From: Chrysoperla carnea
Taxonomy: Eukaryota > Arthropoda > Insecta > Neuroptera > Chrysopidae
Assembly (NCBI RefSeq): GCF_905475395.1
Contig: NC_058339.1
Location: 71,948,520-72,012,519 of the forward strand
Direction: 5' to 3'
Length of the DNA stretch: 64,000 nucleotides
Under the pieces are notes generated by a model that saw nothing but the letters and a program-made list of their open reading frames with translations, did no database searches and was not told the origin of the DNA. Numbering within the stretch: position 1 is the stretch's first letter; each line of letters opens with the position of its first letter. A program made the translations under genes and the position numbers. Below, piece after piece: positions 11,163 through 23,932 of the stretch.

Positions 11163-12233
11163 ATTTTAACAGGCTAGTTTTGGGCGCTTACCGATTCGAT
11201 TAAGGCGTAGTGGAAGGTGTCCTATAACGATCCCCTTATGAAAAACTATTCGAGACATGTATGCGAAACCTTAACTTTTTTGGAAATAAAAAAAGCCCAT
11301 GTTACTTGCTGATAATGCACCGTTCTATAGTTGAAAGAATTTTTTTAATTGGTTAAGTAGTGAACTCAAAAATAACGGTTTGTCTATATTTTTATACACA
11401 CTTTTATCCCCTATTTCACCCTTCGCAAAATCCTTTCTTAAATGACAACTACAGTATCAAATCAATATCCCGAAATGTCAAACTTTTTTCTTTAGCGATT
11501 TAGGCTAGGCGTCGATATATGAGTCGCGACATTGCATATCCCCCCTCCAGATTATTTCCCCTTCTGAAATGTTTCTGCTTTTAAATAATGTACAAAAAGA
11601 ATCATTTTGAAAAAAAAGAAACCATCAAAATCTTAGCTGTTATTGAGGAATCTCTAAGAATGGCTATTTTATGTATTCCTTTATCCGACTATAGGTACTA
11701 CATAATTGTAATAAAAGGTGACTTTTTGTTTTTTAAAATCTGCGTGTTTTCTATATTAAAAATGTAAATAAATAAAATACAATATATTGAAACCTTCACG
11801 ATTATTAAAAACTTTGATAGCTATCATGATAATACACCAAGGTTAATAATATTAGCAACAATGCCAATATCACATTGCTTTAGTAGTACTTACCTACCTA
11901 TATAGTTCATCAATATTTAATCTAATTTATTAATGCTGTTACATTATAGGTATTTATTGATTAATAAATATTATAGATATTATAGATGTATGTCAAATTA
12001 AAAGGAATGTTAGAGTGGTTATATCATGCAAGACAATTTAAAAATACTAAATATTTTAAACGATATTTAAGAAAAAAAATTACAAAATAAAAATTCTTAA
12101 TAGTTTAAAAAAATTTACCATAAAAATTCTTTGTACAAGACGGTACGCCAAAATTGGAACAATATCATGATAAAACACTCGTGTTCGAAGTGAAACTTTG
12201 GTTGGTCACGAAGTAAGTGTTGGATTGTACAGT
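11163..12233. other. Intronic sequence, nothing definite
   Basis: The block 11190-11560 is a little richer in C (several CCCC runs) and may be an old repeat, but it has no definable ends and no frame. Confidence 0.25.
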
Positions 12234-12402
12234 CCGCGAACGAAATAGTTCAAAAGAGCGCTCTTTCAGATTAACTATGCGAACTGCTTCCTCGATAATT
12301 CTGCTCGGGCGGACTAGTACCTAATTCACGAACGGATCAGTTTGAAAGAGCGCTCTTTCAGGTGAGCAATGCAAACTGGTTCCTCGATAATTCCGCTCTT
12401 AG
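12234..12402. repeat. Two-unit tandem duplication, period 92 bp, with palindromic core
   Basis: Units starting near 12236 and 12328 share 'cgaacg', the self-complementary core AAAGAGCGCTCTTT (without its first A in some reads), 'ctcgataattc' and 'gctc'. The core positions 12255 and 12347 give the 92-base period. The units differ by scattered substitutions, so the duplication is old. It is notably GC-richer than its surroundings. Confidence 0.7.
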
Positions 12403-13215
12403 TTCCTCACTTTTTTGCATAATTTTGTTAAAATTTACTACTTTAGCGACTTTCAAATAAGACATATATATATAAAATTTTAAAACATTTCAAGTTTTTT
12501 ATTTAAAAACCAATTTCCTAAATTATATCTATCTATTTTCTAAAATAAATCCTAATTATCTTGTTTTCCAATATTTTCGTAAATGTGGAACTTAAACATT
12601 TTTGTATTCTCTTCGTAAAATTTAATGATGTTAACTCAATTTTCAACGAACGAAATAAACCTATTAGTTCACCACAGGTGAATAAATTAAATTGGCTAAA
12701 GAAGTGGTACCACTTTGGACGGTTACGTCTTTTATATTTTTGTTATAATTAATCATAGTTAAGATCCAAGATCCAGATCTACAAAATTAGTTTAGAATAA
12801 ATCTATTAATCCTAGTTGTTAAAATCGACCTTAAATAATAAAAAATAAAATAGCAAGCATTTTTAGATTTTGTGCTACTTGCGGGAGGAGGCTTTTATAG
12901 ACTACACGAAATTATAGACCAAAATAGGGTTCCCAACCATATTGTTAAAAACCCTTTGAGTCGCCCAAAGGATAGCTTTGTTAATTGTAAAAAGTCTTTT
13001 ATTATAAGAAACTTTTTATTATAAGAAGCTTAATCATTTCACTCAAACCTAGCTTGATTCAAAATATCATTTGTGGCATTAATTTATATGCCGGTCAAAT
13101 TATTTAAATTTCTTGACTCATAATTTACTAAATTTGAATAAAAATTTCCTTAAATTAATAGGTGTAAGCAAAGAAATTTTATATGTTTTTTATTTTTTTA
13201 TTTTATTTTTTTCAG
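12403..13215. other. End of the putative first intron of the EF-hand gene
   Basis: The last 30 bases are a clear polypyrimidine tract ending TTTTTTCAG at 13215. No further exon was recognised here. Confidence 0.35.
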
Positions 13216-16200
13216 ATTTAAAAACAGCATTCGGATTATTAGACAGAAATTGTGATGGACGTGTTACGGCTAGTGAATTACAATTCATGCTACAAAATCT
13301 TGGTATACACATTCGAGATGAAGTTATAGATGAATTAATCAAGGAAGCTAGCAATTCAGGTAAAGTCAATTAAAAAGTTTCGTGAATACGTTAGTTGATG
13401 GTTTTATAGAGCAGATAAAATTGATTTTTATCAGGTTTCTCGAGATCTTTATCATGGAGTAGAGAACAGAATTTCTCTTTAGTAATATTTACAATTTTCG
13501 AAAAAAAATGTGAATTTCTTCATTATCTTGTACCCGGAATCTCAAATTATCATGAATTGATGACGCAATAACTTGATATGCGTAGACCGATTTTATTATT
13601 AACACAATTTTTTCGAACAGATTTTTAACGATCATTTACAAAGATGTATTGTTTTGAACAACAGAAAATTCATTCCGTCATTTTTTTAATCTTATTAAGA
13701 TTGAGAATAACAAGCTCTGCTTTCATTCGAATCTGATCCAAAGAAATTTTATGGTAATGAAATTATTTTATTTTTGTAGGAAATGGTCGTATTGATGAAA
13801 CAGAATTTCTACAATGGATAAGTCGGATACAAGCATTAAGTCATGAAGCAGACGATGAAGGTGATTCAGATGATGGTACAAAAGATTTAATAGCAGCATT
13901 CCGAGTTTTTGATCGTGATCGTAATGGTTATATAACAATGGATGAATTACGATCAGCAATGGATATGATTGGTGAACCAGTTACAGACGCTCAACTTAGT
14001 GATTTATTATCAATTGCTGATGTTGATAAGGATGGTAAAATTAATTATGAAGGTAATTAATTAGCTTCGACAATGGTGTGCAATTTGTTGAGAGCTTCAA
14101 TGGGGAAAGTTTTAAGCCACAAACAATTTTCCAGTAAATCCGATATACCAACTTTTGTTAGCTTTACTAGATCCAATATCAGATGTAAACAGCTTGAAAG
14201 ACCCAAGACAGGATTGTCGCTACACTTGCTATAGTACAGTCTGCATTAACAGTAGTACTCTATGTAGAAAAGTTTTTTTGTCCGACATAAGTACACAGAA
14301 AGAAAAGATTTGATAACGCAAGAAATTTTATCTTCAAGAATTATTTTCTTGAATCAAACATTTAAATAGGAACAGTATAATATTCTTGGAGCGAAAAGAA
14401 ATTTACTTAGGAAACAAAAATTTCTTGACGGTTTTTTCTTTAATAATTTTGGGCCAAGAAAAACCTTTTTACTGTGAATAGTAAACAAAGCTAACTTTAA
14501 TAACTTTTTTGGTTTAAACTGTACGGAATCCTAAGAAAATTTCCCATAATGCTTTATCAACAATAATTTTTCTAAAAAACTATTTTACACCCAACAGCGA
14601 CACATATATGCAATAAATATACATAAAACTCAGAAATGAAGATATTTATCTTGAATTTTTAGTGCTTGCGTGCTTTATTGTTTACTGTGTCCAGGTACAA
14701 GTACTACCTTCTACCTATAGAAGAACCTTTTCACATACTTTTGTGAAGCACACATTATTCATGTCACATGTAGAGTAATAATAGGACTACGAACAGTCGT
14801 AGTATTAGACAGTCATTTCAGAATGGCTGAAAATTTAAGAAGCTATATCCAAAATCGCGCCTAATCACTTTTTCCTCCACGAAAATGTTACCAGCCAAGG
14901 GCTTCCATAGGCTTTCCATGAGTCTGAAAAATTTTTTATTGCGCGGAAAGCTTAAAATTGAGGATACTATTCTAATATAAAGACAATTAAGGTATATATA
15001 TTTCGATACGAAAAAAAATCAAAAAAATTCGAAATACTTTAAAGAGTTGAAATTAAAATGATAAAATATTAAAAATTTTATTTATCAATTAATCATCCTT
15101 TTATACGTCTTTTGAGAATAATTCATATCGATTCTCTGTACGGTTTAGGATAAACACACAGAAGAAGTTTTTTGGTAATACTTTTGTTTTGGTATCGAAA
15201 CACCTTAAATAAAAATGGCAAAAATTTTTATTTCGAATAGTTTACTGTCTGATACCTTGAAAATGTTTTTTATCTTGTTTTGCTCTTTGAAAGAGAGGTA
15301 TCCACCTATTTAATTTTCGGAAAGAAAAAAGTTGTTAGCCGAGATTGTGCGAATGGTAAGAAAACCTGGCATAGTTTTCTAGAATTTATTTAGACTGAAT
15401 TTTGAATTTTCTATCCTTATTGGACTTAGGTAGGAATGAAGCACGTCTCATATCTGAGATTTTACTCTACCCCTTTAATTGTCCGACTAAATCTTACAGC
15501 CGTTATCTCTATTCTTTATATATTATAAATGCGAAAGTAAGCATGTTTGTTTGTTTGTTTGTTACGCTTTCACGCTTAAACTAGCGAATGGTTCTTAATG
15601 AAACTGTACAGCAATATAGCTGATATATCAGAATAACACATGAGATATAATTTAAAAGATATATTTTTTTAAAAATTAAAAAAATAAAAAAATTTAATTT
15701 AATTTGACATTTGAAATTACCATAAATTACAGATTTCTGTAAAAATAGTCAATAGTCAATATAAAATACCTGTGTAAAACAATCCCCACCATTATTTCGA
15801 GTGTTATAGAAAAGGAATAAGCGGGAGCAATCTTTATCAATCTTTACTTTTGAACCCAGCGAAGCGCGTGGGTATCACTCTAGTACACTATAAAATGATT
15901 TGAAAACACTTTTTTTAATTATTAGATTAACATCTGGCGCAGTGTTGACGATTGCTAGAAGAACATAATTTTAAAAAATTTCCATAAATGATTTTCAAAT
16001 AAGCATAATTTTCACAGTTTTTTTCGGAAATGAGCGTTAACGAAGTAAACACCACAGCTTATCTCTCAGGTGCCCAACGTAATTTACCCCTACTTAATTT
16101 TAGTAAGGAAATAATTATAAAAAATCCAGTCGTTTTAAAAAAAACTATTTCGTGGCGTTAGCTAAACTTTTATACCAGGTCCTTTCAACATACTTTCGAA

Positions 16201-17705
16201 TTTCCAGCCATTCTATACCTCGGCTCTAGATCTATAATTCATGTCACATGTGGAGTATTTAAAGTGTAGGCACTTAAAAATATTGATGTTGATAATATTT
16301 ACTCTACATATAATTATTTTATTACAACGAAAATCTGATTACCATAATTTTTCATGGCCAATATGCAAGGCTGCGTTCTTTGTGCGAAAGAAAATCTATA
16401 ATTTACGACAACGACAGTAATAATTATAATATAAATACATGCATGTTAATAGTTTTGTTTATGTTAAGAAAATTATAATTTTTCTCCGATTAAACGACAT
16501 TAAGTAGTAATTTCACTAAATTTTTATAATTTTATTAATTGTAGGAAATAAATACTATTTTGTGTATAATTCGTAAAAAGTAGGTTAAAAGAAATCTGTA
16601 CCTTTTTGTTAGGATATCCTTGTGCTTAAAAAGTTTTGATATACTTGAAAGATAAGTCTTATTTTAAACGACTTAGAAAAAGAACAAGGCACTTAAATGC
16701 CGCATTTTCTTCACGTGTAGGTATACAAATTTTTCACAAATTTTTCAACTTATTGAATTGATTAAACTTCTTGATAATTGGCCGCGGTACAAACATTTCA
16801 TGTCTGACTGTATATTGAAATTTAAAATAGAGCTATGGATGAAGAGATTTAAATATAGCACAGAAATGTTGGATTAGAAAATTGTTATTCTTTTTTCTAA
16901 TATACCATATACGTAACTTTCTAATTGGGATTTTCGTCAGATTATCTAGAATACATAAACAAAAATATTTAAGTTAAAATCCCGTAGATTTAATCCTCAA
17001 CAAAATTATTTTGACTAAATAATACCCCAAAAAAGCCTAGATTCATTATATCGTTTAACAATTGGGTTTCGTCCTTCCTATACCAGTTTTTTTTCCTAAA
17101 ACCATCATCAAATCAACTAATCTTTACCTTTTGTGGAAAGTATTAACAGAATAAGACACTTTTTCAAAGATTTTTTTACATCCCTTAGAAAATATTTTCT
17201 ATTGACACCATATCTCAATGTTATTAATAGTCGCAAAGTTCACCTGTCTGTATTTATGAATGAATAAGATTTTACAACAGTTTTAAAGTTTTTAGTACGA
17301 TTTTATACTTTATATTCAGATCATTTCTCGAAAAAATGAATTTTACTTACTCGCATTACTCGCAAAATGATCTGTAATATAGGCAACTCGTATTGCAGAA
17401 AAGTCAATAAATTGTCTATGAGTTTAAAAATGCATTTTTTTTTCAGTCTAGTAATGCAATTTAAGAGCAAAATTAAAGGACTTTTGATGCTAAGATTGTA
17501 CATTCTAAATTTCATTAGTTTCATTATATTCGAATAATTATTTTTTGAGGAATAGGGTCGCGAAACGGCGCTGTTTTAACTTTGCTTTTAAAGCATGGTA
17601 TTAATAAAATAATAATTAAATCTAAATTAATTACTACAATATCTAAACTTTTATTTTGAAAAAAATTATTTTTCTGTTTCAGAATTCGTTCGATTGCTAC
17701 TATAA
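13216..17705 (+). CDS. Calmodulin-like four-EF-hand protein (three certain exons)
   Basis: The exons are 13216-13359, 13780-14052 and 17683-17705 (stop TAA). All junctions are GT-AG and phase 1, with split codons GGA (Gly) and GAA (Glu). Using the candidate first exon for numbering, EF1 has loop DRNCDGRVTASE (36-47), EF2 SNSGNGRIDETE (72-83), EF3 DRDRNGYITMDE (119-130) and EF4 DVDKDGKINYEE (155-166). EF1, EF3 and EF4 keep the Asp1 and Glu12 calcium ligands. EF2 has Ser at position 1 and is probably weak or silent. The EF2-EF3 linker is longer and more acidic than in calmodulin (HEADDEGDSDDGTKD). The protein ends FVRLLL, like the calmodulin C-terminus FVxMM. The role is calcium sensing; partners are unknown. 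It is not calmodulin itself, given its divergence and the linker. The 5' exon is uncertain. Confidence 0.87.
14053..15512. other. Third intron of the EF-hand gene, first part
   Basis: No exon is seen. 'attcatgtcacatgtagag' near 14757 recurs as 'attcatgtcacatgtggag' near 16237 in the same intron, a short dispersed duplicate. Confidence 0.3.
15513..15883 (+). mobile_element. Helitron-like non-autonomous element, copy 2
   Basis: It starts TCTTTATATATTATAAATGC, has the same (TTTG)n tract and 'acgctttcacgct' as the 1845-2338 copy, and ends with the stem ACCCAGCG/CGCGTGGGT followed by ATCACTCTAG and host T. It shares the 'gctgatatatcagaataacac' block with copy 1 but lacks most of the palindromic insert. 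It lies inside the third intron of the EF-hand gene. Confidence 0.75.
15884..17682. other. Third intron of the EF-hand gene, last part
   Basis: The intron ends with a polypyrimidine tract and TTTCAG at 17682, before the 23-base final coding exon. No other feature was identified. Confidence 0.3.
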
Positions 17706-17760
17706 ATCCAGAATAATTTGAAAAAATCGAAAAGTACCTTTTTTGTAAATAAAATAAATT
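17706..17760 (+). terminator. 3' UTR start and poly(A) signals of the EF-hand gene
   Basis: Two overlapping AATAAA hexamers lie at 17748-17753 and 17753-17758, about 45 bases after the stop. More A/T-rich hexamers follow up to 18240, so the true cleavage site is not fixed. Confidence 0.5.
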
Positions 17761-18410
17761 AATTATCCATTCAGTTATTGATTTAATTAAACTTTATATT
17801 ATACAAAAAAAATAAAATAATTAAATATAATAATAAATTTTTTATAATTTAGCTATTTATATATCGATTATTATCGATGAATATTTATATAAAAAAAATC
17901 AACTAATTATTACTTATTTATAAATTATTATGATATTCAAATACGAATATTATTAAAATAAAATTAAAAGAAATACAATTTAAAAATGTTATAAATAAAA
18001 ATTGTTAATAATTACAATATTTTTTATTTATTACTTGTGGTTAGTATTTAAAAATTTGTTGTTAATTTGTTTTTATAGCAAATGTGATTTTTAAAATAAA
18101 TATTTTCAAACTATTAAATAATAAATAAAAATATTTATGAATATTGAAAGATGTTTGTAGCGTAATAAAATAAAATTTCAATAAATGTATTTCCAATATT
18201 AACTGTCTTTTTTTAAATTTAATTTCTGAATAAAGTCTCTAATTTTTTTATCTATTAAGCCAGCACAACATTTTTGGTGATTTCATCGAAACCGAATTAA
18301 CAGCAAAAATTAAATGTTTTTGAATTTTTTTAGAATAATTTTAATCCCAAAAACATTATAAAATTTAGTTCAATTGAAGATTAGATTAATACATTACGAG
18401 ATTTCGTCTG
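17761..18410. other. Very A/T-rich intergenic stretch
   Basis: A and T make up nearly all of the bases in 17760-18200. It is possibly extended 3' UTR. There is no open frame. Confidence 0.3.
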
Positions 18411-18810
18411 GAATGGACATAGATTTCGAAATGATTTCATGGAATATCTCCGTAACAACTCACTTAATTATAAAATGAACCATTCGTCTTTTAAAGATTC
18501 CAAAAACATGCAAAATTATAAAAAATTGTTCATTTCGAAATTGGATAAAACTCAGTTTACAAGCTAAATTTGATCCAAAAATTTTAAAATCATTTTTTTC
18601 CGATATTTTCGAATTACCAAAAATTTTCACTTCGGAATTAGATAAAACTCAGTTTACAAGGTTAACTTGACCCCAAAAATTTAATCACGTTTTTTTGGCA
18701 ATTAGATTAATAGTTTTAAGATATGGTCAGAAATGGTTCCAGAATATCACGTTGGAAACGATTTCAGGCAATATATCTCGGGAACAACTCATCTACTCAT
18801 AAAATGAACT
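18411..18810. repeat. Degenerate internally repeated block
   Basis: A unit containing 'gataaaactcagtttacaag' occurs at about 18543 and again about 98 bases later. An outer module ('cgtaacaactcac...tataaaatgaac' and 'gggaacaactcat...cataaaatgaac') brackets both. It is a nested tandem or dispersed duplication, diverged and without coding potential. Confidence 0.55.
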
Positions 18811-20491
18811 TTTTTTTTTTTTGTATTTTTTTATAATCAAATTTTTTCCCAATAGCTATGATCAGGTACTGTGCTATTTTACACGATTTGTTACATCTCA
18901 GCCATCGATAAAATTTGCCTTGGTATGATGACGAATAAAAGCAATCTTGCGGAGTAACACAATCGTAAAGGTTTGGTTGCAGTGCTCCTTAAAATATGTT
19001 GTTTCCATAGAAACAATTTATGACAAGTATTGCAATATTGGAGTACACGTAGACGCTAATATTTGATTTGGTGTACTTTTGTTTTTAATGTTGTCAAAAT
19101 AATATCATATTTTATAGTGAGATAGAAAAATTATCTTACTGTAAAACATTTGGATACAAAATTCATCTAAAATAGTAAGAAAATATAAACAAAACCAACA
19201 ACTCGGGCTTAAAATTATGTGCAATCTGGAAATGTACACCCAATAGGATAGAGGCTAGTATTAATGATTTGGTTGCTGTGTAGTTGATTTATTTGCAATT
19301 TTTAATTATTAAAAAAAACATTCAAAAACAAACCGAAGAAACTGAAGAAGCTTGAAAGGTAGAATTTTATGTGTTTTTTCGTGTTGCTGTGATTCCATCG
19401 AAAATTAAGAAAAATTTCTTATTCGGGATAAGAGTGAAAGTAACAAGTGAAATTTAAAAAATAAAAAAATCATTTACTTGTAACTCTCTCCAAACTTAAT
19501 CGATTTTATTCAAACATAAGTTAAGAACACTCTCCATGAAACAACCTTTAAAAAAAAAAAATTTGTTAAATTTTTACCTAGGTTTCTTGAGAGATAACAA
19601 AAATAATGTGGTAGTCCTAATTAGCCCCTAAAAATCAGGCAAAGGTAAAAGATCACTCGAACCTGGTCAAACTAATCTAGATCTGTTCAATTTTCAAAAC
19701 CGCCAAGAAAGTACATTGCAGTCAGCTATGTATTTTTTTAAATCTTAATAAGAATTTGTGTTGACGTCAAATCGCAATATCCTCTCAGGCTAATTAATTA
19801 AGTTAAACTTAAAAAAAACACGAAAGTTAATTAATAACGTGAGTGTCTATTTTTGATACGATAAAATAGACCCCTAAACCATTTACCAAATCAATAAATT
19901 AGTAAAAACCATTTGCTAACTCAACAAATTAGTTTGTCGTTTTTTGGACCAAAAAGTTATTTGATATTTTAGATTTTAATATTGCAAAAAAAGCAGTTTT
20001 GTGACAAATTTAAGGTAAATTTGACTCAAAAAACACAGCGATCGTTTTCGCTTAATAAAGTTAATAAACGTTTTATAAAATATCGTCTAAAATCATCCGT
20101 TATTTTCAAATAACTTGAAACTGTTTCGGAATTTTAATAATTATGATATTCAAATTTACCGCTATGCGTACAATGCTCGATCATATGTCTACGTTCAATG
20201 GCATTACGGTTGCACAGTTAAGTTTAATTTTTTCAAAAGAATATAAAATTTTATAAATACAAAATGTGTATGTAATTAATTTATTTCGGCATTTAATTTG
20301 TGAATAGATTATTTTCAGGTAGATAATATTATATCTTCGTAACATTTTAATATTTATTAGCAGTAAAATAAATGTCTTGCACGCATGTGCTCATAATTCA
20401 ACACTGATAGAGTATTTTGTGATACATTAGTTTGTGTAGTATTACATTAATCTTTATTTTAATAAAATAATTTTAAAATAAATTTTCTCTT
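18811..20491. other. Upstream region of TOM22
   Basis: This A/T-rich intergenic sequence contains a small imperfect tandem repeat at 19877-19940 (accattt...caaattagt). The promoter and 5' UTR of TOM22 must lie near its end; no single start site could be chosen. Confidence 0.3.
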
Positions 20492-22026
20492 ATGGCTCTC
20501 CGGGAGGATACAGATAGTGGAATGGAGTCTCAAGAAATATCATGTAAAGATTTAAGTCCTGAAAAAACATCGTGTGATCAAAGCGATTTTGAGGATGAGG
20601 TATAAATTTCATTTTTGACATGAATTTCATTGAATTTACATAAAATATCAGATAAATTACATAACAGCATGATAGTTTAAGTTTTTATGGTTATAATTTA
20701 AGTAATCGTAACTAAATAGTTTGTTCGTTAATTTTTTAGCCCGATGAAACATTTGGTGAGCGACTATGGGGGTTAACCGAAATGTTTCCTGATTCAGTAC
20801 GACTTTTTGGTGGTGTTGTGTTTGATGCGACTGAAATAGTTACTAAGGGATTCTATTCTTTCTCTCGTTCAGCGTTATGGATATTTTTTAGTTCGTCTAT
20901 AATTTTATTTGCCCCGATATTAATGGAATGTGAACGTGTACAAGTTGAAGATATGCAAAGAAATCAACAGAAACAGGTCAATTTTATCTAATATTATCAC
21001 TAAGTTAATGATTTAATGCTTTATATGTGCATTAACTTTATTAGACCATATTTATGTTATTCATGTGAGAAAAAATTCTCAAAATTTATTAGGAGATCGA
21101 ATATTTTAGTGAATGTATACATTTACTTTCAACTGCGTTTGTAAATTGTATACACATTCTATAAATCACATTTTTCTATTTTATTAGATAAGAGATAATT
21201 TTTTAAATTAAGGTCATTGCATGTCAAAATTTCAATTTACTTAAAATCTACAACAGAAGTTGGCCAAAGAATTAAAATTAGTATTTAAATAAGAAATTAA
21301 ATTTCAAACTTTAGGATGAATATTTTACGATCGTCTTATAACTAGGATTTTCACCCAAAATGTTCAATTGTATCGCAGATGTTTCGGAAAATAAAATACC
21401 ACAATCTAACGTCAGAAATTTACTAATTGTAGTCACAAGCTGAGAATTCTAAATTAATTTAGTTTAGGGTTCCAAGGGTTAAATGAAACTAGTTATCGTA
21501 AACGAACGGGGCAGATTTGTATGGTTTTGGAGACAACTTTTTTTCTTTAAAGGCCTTAAACATACAAATATTCAATTCTTTTGATGACTAGTTGAGTATT
21601 TTTCGAAATACCGCCGAACATATCGCCAAAACATAGTTTTTGGCAATACCATAGAAAATTTACGACCCATCTACTAATGAATTCGATTTGTTTATTTTTT
21701 GGGTTTAATAAATCACAAAGTTTCATAAAACTCTAAAACGAAAAGATATTATGATCTGTACGTTTTTCCAACCGCTTAAGAAAATAAAAAGATATGTTTG
21801 TTTAAAAACGAAGGCTTGAAAACTTATAGCTGGAATTGCTTATTTTTAGACCTCGCACTATTGAGGCTCAACAGTAAACTTGAATGTATTGTGGGCGCAT
21901 GCCCTTTAAGATCATTAAATTTATTTTATAAAGAATAGAATCGTAATATGCATTGTTTTTTATTTACAGATGCTTCTGGGTCCAAATGCGGCAATAGCAG
22001 GCGGTTTGAAACCAACTCCTTCATAG
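20492..22026 (+). CDS. Tom22: Mitochondrial import receptor subunit TOM22
   Basis: The exons are 20492-20599, 20740-20976 and 21970-22026. All introns are GT-AG and phase 0, giving 133 aa. Residues 1-40 are acidic (QSDFEDE before the first junction), the cytosolic negatively charged receptor face. Then come ETFGERLWGLTEMFPDSVR and FSRSALW, nearly identical to the conserved TOM22 'SERLWGLTEMFP' and 'FSRAALW' blocks. One membrane segment follows at about 80-98, ending in MECERVQVEDMQ. The final exon, MLLGPNAAIAGG, matches the intermembrane-space tail 'ILLGPNxGLSGG'. TOM22 is tail-anchored in the mitochondrial outer membrane. It holds TOM40 dimers together and receives preproteins from TOM20. 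Its length is close to the roughly 142 aa of the human protein. The start is the first in-frame ATG after upstream stops. Alternative start Met11 is less likely because it would lose little but lacks context. Confidence 0.95.
20977..21969. other. Second intron of TOM22
   Basis: This is a 993-base intron with a GTCAAT donor and a TATTTACAG acceptor. No nested gene or bounded repeat is visible; the middle (21470-21780) is less A/T-biased but without a frame. Confidence 0.5.
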
Positions 22027-23528
22027 AAAATAGTGTGCTTTAACTAAAATAATTAGCTTGTGGGAGATTTTAGCGACCGAACATTAAAAAAAATTCTGGT
22101 TTTATGTTGTATGTTATTTATAATATGTATTAGGACTGATTTATTTGCATTTTAATCCCACATTCTTGATTTAATTGATTATTTTTCATTTGATTTTTTG
22201 TTGTCATATTTGAAAAGTTTCAGTTTTTTCAATATAAAATATTTAAAAAACCATTTACAAATTTTGTGTTTTATGTAAATTTTGTAAACATTTAATGTGG
22301 TTATGTAAATTGAAATATGTATTTCACTACATTCTGCCTATTTTTCTTTTGATGTATTGTGAAATTGAAAATAACCGAGAGAAATAACGTAATTAAATAA
22401 TCTTTGGTTATTATTCATGTGTACACTTTCGCTATTGTACAATAGTTTTTCTTTGTAGATTCTCGTTCTTCTTTTTCTTTGTTTCTGTTTTTTTTTTTTG
22501 ATAAGTTGAAATTTTAATGTAATATAAAAAAAAAATTGATTCATTATAAAAAAACAAATATAAATAGTAGAAATATTTTTTTAGTGATTTTATTTCACGT
22601 CATTTTCATTTTTTTTTATAATAAGATTAGATTAGATGTGGATCAGACTATTTTAAGTTTTCGATTCAGTTCAGATTGTGTACTTGATGTCAAAGGACAT
22701 CGAATGGCTGCACAACTTTTTGAATAAAGATATCACCTTACCAAAGACGTACTTTAAAAATAGACCGGCAGTTTTATTAGCAAATATGTATCATATTTAG
22801 GCTACTGTTGCAACTTGGAAGGCTTAGGTTATTATATAGATTTGTTGGTAGCCTTATTTAGTTTACGTTACGAATAAACAATAACTTTGTACATACTAAT
22901 AATATTGCTAATGGGCATTTTATTAATTTTCTGGGAGCTTGGAAACTTCAAACTGTTTTCGAACCTGGTAGTACAATTTAAATTATTCGAATTTATAATT
23001 TTGCTAAATATGTTATTTTAGAGCAGAGTTAAAAGATCGAACCAGTTAAAATAAACTGGGTACTTTAAATTTGGGATTTTGTTTTTTTTTTCAAGGTTGG
23101 CTTCTCCAAAATTCACCATATATATGAATTTTATTTAATTTTGTTTATGGTATAAATGTTTCGTTTCAAAAGTTAACGTTTTTTAAAACGAAAGCACAGA
23201 TATAGTTTATATACACAGAAAGCTAAATAAAAACGATGATATAATTCTAATAACTTCATGTTCTGTTAGTTGCGAATCTAATATTTTCCGCACAGTTCGT
23301 CCACAGACAAGTTTGAAAGGGATAAAAATCTCTTGATTTTCTTACGAAAAGTAACTCTATGCAAATCTTGGCTGTTAAAAAAAAATTCTGGATTTGAGAA
23401 AATCCATCCGTCGAGTACACTTTGAACTCAGGTTGAATTGATGTATTGATCGGCAAATTTTTGTGAAAACTAAAAATTCTTTGGTTCGTTCTATCTGACC
23501 TTTAGAATGTTCATGTTCATTCGCTAAA
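22027..23528. other. TOM22 3' UTR and downstream intergenic sequence
   Basis: The first exact AATAAA after the stop is well downstream, near 22723-22728. ATTAAA near 22084 is a closer alternative, so the 3' end is undetermined. The rest shows no gene. Confidence 0.3.
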
Positions 23529-23820
23529 GTACATTAATAATGTGTTATCACACGTGTATCGTACAAAACTTTATCTGCGCATATAAAATAGGAAAATATT
23601 ATTTAAAATTTGTGTTGAGAATAATAGAAAATTAAAAAAATTACTATAGTAACTCGTTATTAGTTTACATTTCGACAGTAATTTTGAGTGTGATAATGAA
23701 TTCATTAAAATATTAGGGCGGTAATGAAATCAATACCACCCTAGTGTGGTAATGAACTATTTTTCACACGCATACTGAGTGAGAAAAATACTTCTTATCT
23801 CACGGGCGTAGATAAATATA
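23529..23820 (+). repeat. Interspersed repeat R3, uninterrupted copy
   Basis: R3 runs from 'ttaataatgtgttatcacac' through 'cgtacaaaactttatctgcg' and 'agaaaattaaaa' to 'gagtgagaaaaatacttctt' and 'ctcacgggcgtaga'. The same order recurs at 41146-42015, where it is split by an ACAAGTG element. No coding is seen. Confidence 0.65.
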
Positions 23821-23932
23821 GAAAATTAAAGTGCCTCTTTATTATGGGTTTACGGAATTACAAATTGTATATTATGAATAGTCATCAGATTGAGAAAAAT
23901 GTAAATGGAGACTACTAAATATAAATTAAGAG

